DNA of 6,103 bases from Thermoplasmata archaeon (GCA_030630685.1 DAOVMN010000142.1:1-6103), one strand, 5' to 3'. Positions 1 to 6,082 are shown, counted from the first letter of the stretch. Notes: generated from the letters alone by a model not told the origin. A program made the numbers and translations.

Positions 1-138
1 ATGTAGATGCCGTAGTTTGTGTTGTGGGAGATTGTGTTGTTGGAGACGGTATTGTTGCTGGAGTGGTAGATGTAGATGCCGTAGTTTGTGTTGTGGGAGA
101 TTGTGTTGTTGGAGACGGTATTGTTGCTGGAGTGGTAG
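1..138. repeat. Two perfect 69-bp tandem repeats inside the beta-helix gene
   Basis: Bases 1-69 and 70-138 are identical, including synonymous positions. Each encodes one 23-residue beta-helix coil (NYGIYIYHSSNNTVSNN type). A third unit beginning at 139 is similar but diverged. Exact identity points to a recent duplication or gene conversion. More copies may lie beyond the left edge. Confidence 0.95.
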
Positions 139-1232
139 ATGCAGATGCCAAAGTGGTTATTTGAGATTGTGTTGTGAGTGGCAGTGATACTATATGAGAA
201 GCCAATCAGATATCCTGTTGGGGTGCTGGATAGGTCCTGATTCTCAACAGTGATGTAAGAGCAGTTTGCAAGGATGACCTGACCAGCACTCGAGGGAACG
301 GTTATGCTCCTCTGGTTTTTGTAATAATAAACAGGTCTGCTGTTAACTGTGTTTGTGGTGTTTATATTATGTGTGTTCCATTCTTGGAGAATGCTGCCAT
401 ATATTCTTATGCCATTATTTCTCATCCTGTTTCCTGTGAAGGTGATGTGACTGGAGTAGTAGAGGCAGATGCCGTATTTGTCGTTGTTGGATATTGTGTT
501 GTTGGATATTGTGTTGTTGCTGGAGGACCTAAGAGAGATGCCGTCGTCGCCGTTGTTGGACATTGTATTGTGGGAGATATTGTTGTTGTTGCTGGAGGAA
601 TACATGTAGATGCCGTCGTGGTCTCTGTTATCTGAGATTGTATTGTGGGAGATATTGTTGTAGCTGGAGTGATAGGTGTAGATGCCGTAGTTGTAGTTGT
701 CCGAGATTGTGTTGTAGGAGATATTGCTATAACTGGAGGAGGAGAGGTGGATGGCGTAGTGGTTTTTTGAGATTGTGTTATGGGAGATGTTGTTGTAACT
801 GGATTGGTAGATGTAGATGCCGTAGGCGTGGTTCGAAATCTTGTTGTTGGAGATAATGTTGTGGTCTGATTCCACTTTAATTCCGTTAGCTCCTTTTTTC
901 ACCTCAAACCCGCTCACATCGCACCAATCCGCCGTAATCTCAACCACATTCCCCTCCCAACGCCCATCAATTATGGTGTTTGCCGAGCCGTTTCCAATCA
1001 AACTCACGGTCTTGTCCACAACCACATGCTCCATATATGTCCCTTCATACACCCTGATGGTATCCCCTTCCCCGGCGGCGTCGATGGCGTCCTGAATCTT
1101 GGTGTGGTTGCCACTTCCGTCCTTTGCCACGATGATAGTATCTGCACTGGCCTCCTTAGCAGCAAGGGCAAGCACAACGATCAGTGCTGCAAGGAGCAGG
1201 AATCCGTAAAGTGTTTTCGTGTGGAGCTTCAT
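1..1232 (-). CDS. Secreted NosD-like right-handed beta-helix protein, C-terminus beyond the window
   Basis: The open frame runs 410 codons from ATG at 1232 to the left edge with no stop, so the gene is partial. Residues 1-30 form a Sec-type signal peptide: a basic N-terminus, a Leu/Ala/Val-rich core, and a likely cut after ASA-30. Residues 31-125 (DTIIVAKDGSG, then IQDAIDAAGEGDTIRVYEG) match the usual opening of archaeal extracellular parallel beta-helix proteins. Residues 126-260 and 351-410 are 23-24-residue coils with consensus NNISHNTISxNxYGIYIY. Residues 268-350 interrupt them with the NTVNSRPVYYYKN...QVILANCS segment typical of NosD/PF05048-like proteins. I count 14 Asn-x-Ser/Thr sites. 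Shine-Dalgarno GAGGT at 1240-1244 sits 7 bases before the ATG. It probably acts outside the cell as a surface or binding protein. A polysaccharide-active enzyme cannot be excluded, and no catalytic residues are recognisable. Copper binding should not be inferred from the NosD name. The C-terminal anchor is unseen. Confidence 0.9.
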   Translation of the reverse strand, partial: MKLHTKTLYGFLLLAALIVVLALAAKEASADTIIVAKDGSGNHTKIQDAIDAAGEGDTIRVYEGTYMEHVVVDKTVSLIGNGSANTIIDGRWEGNVVEITADWCDVSGFEVKKGANGIKVESDHNIISNNKISNHAYGIYIYQSSYNNISHNTISKNHYAIHLSSSSYSNISYNTISDNYNYGIYTYHSSYNNISHNTISDNRDHDGIYMYSSSNNNNISHNTMSNNGDDGISLRSSSNNTISNNTISNNDKYGICLYYSSHITFTGNRMRNNGIRIYGSILQEWNTHNINTTNTVNSRPVYYYKNQRSITVPSSAGQVILANCSYITVENQDLSSTPTGYLIGFSYSITATHNTISNNHFGICIYHSSNNTVSNNTISHNTNYGIYIYHSSNNTVSNNTISHNTNYGIY

Positions 1233-1239
1233 CAAGATT

Positions 1240-1283
1240 ACCTCAGTTTTACCATCATTTAATTTTGATTATGGTTGATAAAG
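1240..1283 (-). promoter_or_regulatory. Probable promoter and RBS of the beta-helix gene
   Basis: On the minus strand a TATA-like CTTTATCAA lies at 1275-1283, about 45 bases before the ATG. Transcription starting about 25 bases downstream (near 1250-1254) would leave a leader of about 20 bases that includes the GAGGT Shine-Dalgarno at 1240-1244. The TATA match is modest. AATTAAATG nearer the gene is an alternative. Confidence 0.4.
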
Positions 1284-1369
1284 ATTGCTGTTCATTCGAA
1301 GACGGGTGGGGATGCCTCTCAACAAAAAGCTGAACGCTCCCCCAATACATTCTCTCGGTCCAAGGGGAT

Positions 1370-1587
1370 GAGACTTTTTTATTTCTTCGGGTCTTTTTGT
1401 TTATCGTTTGGAGATGCATTCATCACGAATTCCACAAATAGACGAATGTCACGAATTTACCCCTGTCAGTTTTCGATGCGAGTGTTTCCCCTCGCGATAT
1501 TCGTGTAATTTGTTCATTCGTGCCATTCGTGATCTCATGGCCCTATAGGTTTACTTGGCTACTTTCCCAAAAATAATAAAAAGTCCC
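1370..1587. repeat. Intergenic nested inverted-repeat element with ATTCGTG heptamers
   Basis: Most of the 377-base gap between the beta-helix and propeller genes is occupied by symmetric sequence. The outer arms are 1370-1391 (GAGACTTTTTTATTTCTTC) and the reverse complement of 1566-1587 (GGGACTTTTTATTATTTTTG). The middle arms, 1418-1458 and 1497-1535, are imperfect inverted copies carrying CACGAAT (1424-1430, 1450-1456) opposed to ATTCGTG (1499-1505, 1516-1522, 1525-1531), plus one near-match at 1441-1447. A small GCGAG/CTCGC stem lies between them. No credible gene was found in the gap. It may be a structured 3' UTR, a small non-autonomous repeat or a decayed mobile element; the sequence alone does not decide. 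Confidence 0.6.
1566..1587 (-). terminator. U-rich archaeal-type terminator after the propeller gene
   Basis: About 23 bases past the propeller stop, the minus strand reads GGGACTTTTTATTATTTTTG, with two runs of five T. Archaeal RNA polymerase commonly stops at such U-rich tracts without a strong hairpin. The same segment forms the outer arm of the nested inverted-repeat element. Confidence 0.5.
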
Positions 1588-1609
1588 AGGGGATACGCCA
1601 AAACTTTCT

Positions 1610-3085
1610 TCACTCCCACCCCCGCAGGTCCTCCAGCTCTATCCTTGCTGTAAAAAGATGAGATTGCCCGTGTCCCAGCCTGGTATCAGCCCAGACAGGA
1701 TGCGCTGCTTCGTTGGAGATGGCAAGGCCGATGTAATCCCCCATGAAACTTTCCCCGTTCTGGTGGTAGCCGTACTCTCCGTTGGAAGCATTGGTAGTTA
1801 TACGAAGGTTGGGAAGCCAGTTCTCTCCATCCGGGGACCAGGCTAAGTAGGTATGCAGCAGGGTGTTCTCTGGATCGTCCCTTCGGTCATAAAAGACCAC
1901 CCCTACCTCCCCTTCTGGACTCACCGCGACCCAGGGGAAGAACTGGTCGTTATCGGTGTCGTCATCATTGATTATCAGGGGCTCGGACCAGGTGCTGCCG
2001 CCGTCAGTGGAGCGGATGAGGACCGCATCGCTGTTGCCACGGCGATTATCGTTCCAGACAGCATAGAGGGTAGCGTTGTCTGTGCCAGTGGATGGATCGG
2101 CTGCCAGTGCAGGGAGGGTTGGGACCCGGAATTCGGCGTTCGGGATCCCGCTAACGTATTCCGCATCCGCGATGGCCCGTGGCCGGGACCAGTCCTCGGG
2201 GCCCCCCTCGTCATCGTTCTGGATGAGCATGATCTGGTGCCTGTCATAGTCTATCCAGATCACAGAAAGCACCCCGTCGGTTCCGACGGCCAAGGCGGTA
2301 CCCTGTACACTCTCACCGAAGCCGATCCAGTCCGAGAGCTGGTAGTAGTCCCAGGTATCGCCCCCGTTAGTGGAACGGCCAAAATAGATCCGGCTGCCGT
2401 CCAGAGTGAATGGCGTCCAGGTAAGGTAGAGGTTGCCGTTGTTCGGGTCCACGATCAGCCACTGCTTGTCGTGGAAAAGGGCATAGGATTCCCAGGCCAT
2501 GACTATGTAGGGGTCATCCCAGGTCTCGCCTCCATCATTTGACTCTGCGATCCAGAGGGCAGAGCGCCCGATTCCCAAGAGGCCGCGGCCGTAGACCAGG
2601 CCGCAGTAATAGGCCGTGCCGTCCGGGCCGAAAGCAACCACTGGATCGGTGGAGTGGTCATAGTTCAGGAGAACCGAGCCGGGTTCCCGGCCCACGAGAC
2701 CGTCCACCCAGGTCCTCCCTCCATCCCGGGAGTAGAAATAGCCTGCCCACACATAGTAACCTCCATCCCCGGTTGGGCCCAGTATGTAGTCCTTGGAGCC
2801 TGCTATCAGGTTGTCCGGGTCGAGCGGATTAACCGCCACCGTGACCTCGTTGTCCGGTCCGATGGTGGTGGTTGCATCCACGTTCTCTGGGGGCCAGTCC
2901 GAAGGAAACCGGTGGTCGGAATCATCATCAGACTCGTTCAGGGTCCAAGCTACACCTCCGCCCATCACCAAGAGCAGGAGGATGGCTAATCCTATCAGGC
3001 GTTTCCCTGCAAGGGCTTCGGCCTCGTCCCCGATGAGACCCCCGGGGCTGAAACTCAGGTTTTTCTGGTGGGTTATGGTGTTCAC
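1610..3085 (-). CDS. Membrane-anchored BNR/Asp-box beta-propeller protein (sialidase-like)
   Basis: The product is 491 residues with a GTG start. An in-frame TAG at 3098-3100 rules out a longer form. Residues 1-29 are a short cytoplasmic segment ending in KR. Residues 30-49 are a membrane helix with no lipobox Cys, so the rest (an acidic linker, then the propeller) should face outward. Asp boxes (SxDGGxTW type) occur at residues 119-126, 182-189, 238-245 and 359-366, with a shortened SPDGENW at 417-423. FRVP at 319-322 resembles the sialidase FRIP motif, but lies unusually far from the N-terminus. The C-terminal part (NDQFFPWVAVSPEG, VVFYDRRDDP, GDYIGLA, PVWADTR) is typical of BNR proteins often annotated as exo-alpha-sialidase. 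I cannot place the full catalytic Arg triad, Tyr and Glu, so an extracellular glycan-binding or non-enzymatic propeller is as likely as a glycosidase. The gene has its own promoter. Confidence 0.9.
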   Translation of the reverse strand: MNTITHQKNLSFSPGGLIGDEAEALAGKRLIGLAILLLLVMGGGVAWTLNESDDDSDHRFPSDWPPENVDATTTIGPDNEVTVAVNPLDPDNLIAGSKDYILGPTGDGGYYVWAGYFYSRDGGRTWVDGLVGREPGSVLLNYDHSTDPVVAFGPDGTAYYCGLVYGRGLLGIGRSALWIAESNDGGETWDDPYIVMAWESYALFHDKQWLIVDPNNGNLYLTWTPFTLDGSRIYFGRSTNGGDTWDYYQLSDWIGFGESVQGTALAVGTDGVLSVIWIDYDRHQIMLIQNDDEGGPEDWSRPRAIADAEYVSGIPNAEFRVPTLPALAADPSTGTDNATLYAVWNDNRRGNSDAVLIRSTDGGSTWSEPLIINDDDTDNDQFFPWVAVSPEGEVGVVFYDRRDDPENTLLHTYLAWSPDGENWLPNLRITTNASNGEYGYHQNGESFMGDYIGLAISNEAAHPVWADTRLGHGQSHLFTARIELEDLRGWE

Positions 3086-3097
3086 CTGCCGTTTAGT

Positions 3098-3131
3098 CTA
3101 ACTCCACCAAAGAAGCGATGATATTTATATC
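3098..3131 (-). promoter_or_regulatory. Promoter of the propeller gene
   Basis: A clear TATA box, GATATAAATATC on the minus strand (itself palindromic), lies at 3120-3131. The expected start near 3100 would give a leader of about 14 bases before the GTG. GGTGGAG at 3102-3108 is too far upstream to be a normal Shine-Dalgarno and would lie at or before the start of the message. GGCAGG directly abuts the GTG. Initiation may therefore be weak or use a very short leader. Confidence 0.6.
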
Positions 3132-3167
3132 TGCCGTTTTCCTTTTAGTTTCAGTGCAGTGAAGGAA

Positions 3168-3215
3168 GGAATTCGGTTGCAATAAAAGAAGGGAATTCAG
3201 TTGCAATAAAAAGAG
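3168..3215. repeat. 24-bp tandem direct repeat, two copies
   Basis: 3168-3191 and 3192-3215 share GGAATTC(G/A)GTTGCAATAAAA and differ at only a few positions. The array lies just past the glycosyltransferase stop, between that gene and the propeller promoter. Confidence 0.85.
3180..3215 (-). terminator. Duplicated U-rich terminator after the glycosyltransferase gene
   Basis: Reading the minus strand past the TAG at 3225-3227, CTCTTTTTATTG (3204-3215) is followed by CTTCTTTTATTG (3180-3191). Each 24-bp repeat unit contributes one T-tract, so two archaeal-type termination signals lie in series. No hairpin is needed or seen. Confidence 0.5.
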
Positions 3216-3224
3216 GGGAATGAT

Positions 3225-4379
3225 CTATCCCTTCCTTCCCCTCTCCAGCACGTTCATGTAGGCCATCATGGTCATGTGTGCGATATTCCTCCAGTTGTAG
3301 ATTTTCTCTACCCTCCCCCTTCCATTTCCTCCCAGTCTTCGGGCCAGTTCTTCGTCCTCGAGCAGGCTAATGAGGCCCTCGCAAAGGGCATCGACATCAC
3401 CCGGGGAATAGGTTAGCCCGGAGTCCTTGAGATAGGTAGGGATCATCCCAAGGGTAGGGGAAACCACAGGCCTGGAGGATGCCATGTACTCGAATATCTT
3501 CAACGGGGACCACCAGAAACCGAATCTCCGGTAGTGGTCCTTGCGGACAGGATCGAGCTCCGGATCAAAAGGTGCCGCAAGCACACGGCACGAAGCGAGC
3601 AGATCGGGTATTTGTGTGGATTCTACAGGGCCTGTCAGTTTTACCTTTTCTTCGATCCCGCTTTCCCTGAGGTCTCTTTCCACTTCACCTTTTTGTTTCC
3701 CTGGATCCCCAATGAGCAGGAGTTCTGCATCCGGCACCTCCCCAAGCACCTCCGCGAATGCCTGGATCAGGGACCGGACCCCGTGCCAGGGCATAAAGGA
3801 GCCCATGAAACCTATCCGCCTTTCTTTGGGAAATTCTCGCGGAGGAAAAGCGGCGGAATCGGCCCCGTTGGGTATCACAAAAACCCGCCTGTCAGCCGCC
3901 TCGGACCAGATAGCCCTCTTGAGCTGCGGGGTCTGGCAGATGAGCGCGTCGGCATGGGAGAACTGAAGCCGCTTACCCATTCTCAATATTCCCTGGAGTC
4001 CTTCAGGCGCATTGAGCTCAAGGAATGGGTCGTTCACCTCGAGAATTAGTGGTATGCGGGTAATCCCGGAGGCCTTGATACCGACACCACCTACCATCTC
4101 CATCCTCTCGTGAATAAGGTCGAAGCGTATCTTTTTGGTTAAGGAAAGCACTTTTCCCAGGGCCCGGAGATTCCTTTGAACCGGATTGGAGGCATAAATA
4201 TGATGTACTTCCAGACCGATAACAGGAGGCAGTGCCTTTGCATCTTTACCTTCCGGCCCCGCGATAAGAGAAACCTCTACCCCCTCGTTGCAGAGATTCT
4301 TGAGCAGGTTGTGTACGTGGGTGAAGCCCGCGTGTGTTCCCGGGTAGGGCTCGGTTGGGGAAAGGTAAAGTATCCTCAT
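3225..4379 (-). CDS. GT4-type (GT-B fold) glycosyltransferase
   Basis: This is a 384-residue protein, normal length for the GT4 family, which moves a sugar from a nucleotide-sugar donor to a lipid-linked, glycan or protein acceptor. The N-terminal Rossmann-like half (1-165) starts MRILYLSPTEPYPGTHAGFT with the usual early Gly loop. IPNGAD (169-174) marks the domain junction. GFMGSFMPWHG (190-200) and LLIGDPG (221-227) belong to the donor-binding half. SPLKIFEYMASSRPVVSP (291-308) is the conserved donor-site helix, with Glu297 as the second Glu of the EX7E motif. The first Glu position is Trp289, as happens in GT4 members with an SPLK(I/L)FEYMA motif. No membrane segment is evident, so it is probably cytosolic. 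The ATG fits a leaderless message. Nearby surface-protein genes suggest cell-envelope or protein glycosylation; donor and acceptor cannot be read from sequence. Confidence 0.92.
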   Translation of the reverse strand: MRILYLSPTEPYPGTHAGFTHVHNLLKNLCNEGVEVSLIAGPEGKDAKALPPVIGLEVHHIYASNPVQRNLRALGKVLSLTKKIRFDLIHERMEMVGGVGIKASGITRIPLILEVNDPFLELNAPEGLQGILRMGKRLQFSHADALICQTPQLKRAIWSEAADRRVFVIPNGADSAAFPPREFPKERRIGFMGSFMPWHGVRSLIQAFAEVLGEVPDAELLLIGDPGKQKGEVERDLRESGIEEKVKLTGPVESTQIPDLLASCRVLAAPFDPELDPVRKDHYRRFGFWWSPLKIFEYMASSRPVVSPTLGMIPTYLKDSGLTYSPGDVDALCEGLISLLEDEELARRLGGNGRGRVEKIYNWRNIAHMTMMAYMNVLERGRKG

Positions 4380-4413
4380 GCAATAGGGAGAGTGAGAGGA
4401 GTATTTATTTTTT
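4380..4413 (-). promoter_or_regulatory. Leaderless promoter of the glycosyltransferase gene
   Basis: The minus strand carries AAAAAATAAATAC, a TATA-like box at about 4402-4413, centred about 27 bases before the ATG. That is the archaeal TATA-to-start distance, so transcription should begin at or next to the start codon. No Shine-Dalgarno is present in the intervening CTCTCCCTATTGC. Confidence 0.55.
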
Positions 4414-4440
4414 GGCCTGGCTGAGGGATAATGTTTAACC

Positions 4441-5544
4441 TCACCCCTTCTGAACCGATATCACCTCTCCATTAACCGCATCCACGAACATCGAGCCTTC
4501 CTCGCCCTTGATGTGCCAGTGAGGGAAATAATAGAGACCCTCGTAGTTCAGCTTAACGGATGATGGATCAGGGAACTTCTTCTTCTTCCCATTCCTTTGT
4601 ATACCGTTGCTCTCAGTCGTTACCTCCAAGATACGGGTGTTGAGCTGGATGACCCCGTTGAAGGCCAGATCCTTTGCCACCTTCCTGTCAGCCCTGGGAA
4701 CAAGGCGGATGTAGTCCATCTGTATCTCATCCACTGTCCTGAACCCGGGTTCCCATTCCTCCACCTCCAATGTGATGCCGTTAACTGCCAGGAGTCCGCT
4801 GCTCTCCTTTACATTGGTGCCCCCTTCCTCGAAGATCCTGCAGGTGTAGCCAAAGAGGAAATAGGGTATGAGTTCCATCTGCGAGGCTGTTATCCGTCCT
4901 ATCTTTGTGCCCATCTCTCGAACTCCGGATAAAGGAACCTCGGGCCTGATGATGATGCCTTCAGGCTTACGCTCCTCCTGTGGTCTTTCTTCCTCTTTGG
5001 CCTCTTCTACAATCTTAATCAAATCCTCAGAGGGCATCCTTTGCCGAGGTGTGTTTTTCTCCCTATAAAACTCCAGCACGCGAATCAGTTCGGGTCTCTT
5101 TTCCGCTGCCCGGGCCGGGACATTGAGGCCCCTTCGGACAAGAGCCTCCATCTCTCTGCTTCCCTCCATTGGAACAGGGGAATAATGAAATATCTCGATC
5201 TCCTTGAGATATGCCTTCCCAAGCTCTTTCTCGAGGTCTTCCCTGCCCAACAGGATGATGTTGTGCTTGCTCGCGTAGTCCACCGCATCCTCGGTGTAGA
5301 AGCGATTGGATACGAACACAAACAGATGGTAATAGGCATCTATGGTCTGGGCAAGGAATTCCCCGATCTTAGAGGCAGTCGGTGGATTGCCGGAAAGCAG
5401 GAAACCCACCGCGATCCTTATGTCCCCATGGACCACTCTCAGGTATTTCGGATCGGTATTGGATAGTGCGGCCCGTGCTCCGTAGCCTTCAAAGATAATG
5501 GAGAGGGCATCGATGATGGAGAACCGATCCTTTTCCTCTGACAT
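4441..5544 (-). CDS. Mrr/REase-like N-terminal domain fused to a repeated C-terminal domain, function unknown
   Basis: The protein has 367 residues and no signal or membrane segment, so it is probably cytosolic. Residues 8-110 follow the order of an Mrr-like restriction-endonuclease fold: a GYGARA strand, a DIRIAVGFLL strand, a helix (TASKIGEFLAQ), LFVFVSN, a helix (TEDAVDYASKHN), then IILLGREDLEKELG. Where active Mrr enzymes carry the (E/Q)xK of the PD-(D/E)xK site, this has VGF, so nuclease activity is doubtful. A charged Glu/Lys/Arg linker covers about 165-200. The C-terminal part (201-367) has two similar half-units, PYFLFGYTCRIFE...GLLAVNG (about 227-256) and YYFPHWHIKGEEG...VDAVNGEV (338-361), loosely PepSY-like. 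The ATG at 5544 has Shine-Dalgarno AGGGGGAT overlapping the upstream gene's stop, 9 bases away. The fold assignment comes from pattern reading, not a search. Confidence 0.85.
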   Translation of the reverse strand: MSEEKDRFSIIDALSIIFEGYGARAALSNTDPKYLRVVHGDIRIAVGFLLSGNPPTASKIGEFLAQTIDAYYHLFVFVSNRFYTEDAVDYASKHNIILLGREDLEKELGKAYLKEIEIFHYSPVPMEGSREMEALVRRGLNVPARAAEKRPELIRVLEFYREKNTPRQRMPSEDLIKIVEEAKEEERPQEERKPEGIIIRPEVPLSGVREMGTKIGRITASQMELIPYFLFGYTCRIFEEGGTNVKESSGLLAVNGITLEVEEWEPGFRTVDEIQMDYIRLVPRADRKVAKDLAFNGVIQLNTRILEVTTESNGIQRNGKKKKFPDPSSVKLNYEGLYYFPHWHIKGEEGSMFVDAVNGEVISVQKG

Positions 5545-5547
5545 GCG

Positions 5548-5555
5548 ATCCCCCT
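5548..5555 (-). promoter_or_regulatory. Shine-Dalgarno overlapping the upstream stop codon
   Basis: AGGGGGAT begins inside the TAG stop (5554-5556) of the small helical gene and ends 3 bases before the ATG at 5544. This arrangement implies coupled translation of the two genes. Confidence 0.65.
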
Positions 5556-5904
5556 AAAAGGATTTTTCCAGGATTGAGGAAAGCTCTTTCTCGAACACCT
5601 TGGAGAATTCCTTAGTGAGTTCCTCGACCATTTTGTCCGGCACAACGCTGAGGCCCAACTTTGTTCCAGCCTTGGCGAGTTTAATGCCTGCAAAGGTCTC
5701 TCGGAGTTTCGCCTCGATGAAGAGCTCGATGGCCTCCTTAAGCTCGGTCTTCAGCTCTGGGTTTTCCTCTAACTTCTTCCTCAGATGGGACTTTATCTCA
5801 TCCTTTACCATGTCCCTCAACGCTTCCATGACAAGATTCTCGGTGTTCATTTCTCCCAGGGGAAGTTCCTTACCAAAGGATTTTATTAGATTTTCAATGG
5901 ACAT
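5554..5904 (-). CDS. Small charged all-helical protein, function unknown
   Basis: I do not recognise a named family. The 116-residue product is almost wholly helix-forming and rich in Glu, Lys and Leu, without Cys, a signal peptide or a clear membrane helix. Residues 21-70 (ENLVMEALRDMVKDEIK, then RKKLEENPELK) look like a long amphipathic helix broken at ENP. Residues 72-88 (GIKLAKAGTKLGLSVVP) are less charged. Residues 89-116 form another amphipathic helix ending in EKSF. It could oligomerise or bind a partner. The best candidate partner is the Mrr-like protein encoded 9 bases downstream, since the pair share a transcript and overlapping translation signals. ATG at 5904 is chosen for GAGG at 5910-5913 with a 5-base gap, and because an in-frame TAA at 5926-5928 excludes an upstream ATG. 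Confidence 0.8.
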   Translation of the reverse strand: MSIENLIKSFGKELPLGEMNTENLVMEALRDMVKDEIKSHLRKKLEENPELKTELKEAIELFIEAKLRETFAGIKLAKAGTKLGLSVVPDKMVEELTKEFSKVFEKELSSILEKSF

Positions 5905-5909
5905 AGTGG

Positions 5910-5934
5910 CCTCAAGAATGTTATCTTATTAAAA
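5910..5934 (-). promoter_or_regulatory. Probable promoter and RBS of the two-gene operon
   Basis: TTTTAATAAG on the minus strand (5925-5934) is a reasonable TATA box, and GAGG lies at 5910-5913. The TATA box is only about 26 bases from the ATG, which would predict a leaderless start and leave the GAGG untranscribed. Either the real TATA box is farther upstream or the GAGG is not used. Confidence 0.35.
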
Positions 5935-6043
5935 TCTTTCTCGACATGTTTTCTTGTGCCATCTCGCTCCGCTCCCGGGTCGCGCGCCATATTGTTCTCT
6001 GCTCGGTTGGTTTGGATTCGTTTATGCCCTTTGTGTCCTGATG

Positions 6044-6082
6044 GGGTGCCCTCTCCGGGAGGGGGAATCATAGAGAGCACCC
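6044..6082. other. Inverted repeat/hairpin upstream of the helical-protein operon
   Basis: GGGTGC (6044-6049) pairs with GCACCC (6077-6082), and after a 2-base bulge TCTC (6052-6055) pairs with GAGA (6073-6076). A competing inner stem is CCCTC (6049-6053) with GAGGG (6059-6063). It could be the terminator hairpin of a gene to the right of the window, an operator, or part of the leader. The rest of 5935-6103 holds no supported gene. It includes a GC-rich patch around 5965-5990 with no recognisable RNA. Confidence 0.4.

Noticed and set aside
1..178. Regularly spaced repeats resembling a CRISPR array
   Set aside because: The repeats are directly adjacent with no unique spacers and are in frame within a coding sequence.
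483..512. Exact 15-bp tandem repeat in the beta-helix gene, at first read as an insertion
   Set aside because: Aligned with the preceding coil, this unit is still 24 residues long, so nothing was inserted. The two strands of one coil simply converged on NNTIS.
369..856. Plus-strand Cys/Val-rich open frames that look like repetitive small proteins
   Set aside because: They are the antisense of the Asn/Ser/Tyr-rich beta-helix coils. The repeat pattern comes entirely from the minus-strand gene.
1275..1508. 77-residue plus-strand open frame in the intergenic gap
   Set aside because: It begins at TTG without a ribosome site, runs through the inverted-repeat arm, and shows no recognisable protein pattern.
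1853..2542. 229-residue open frame on the plus strand
   Set aside because: It is antisense to the Asp-box propeller gene, whose motifs are clear. The length reflects GC-rich codons of the opposite strand.
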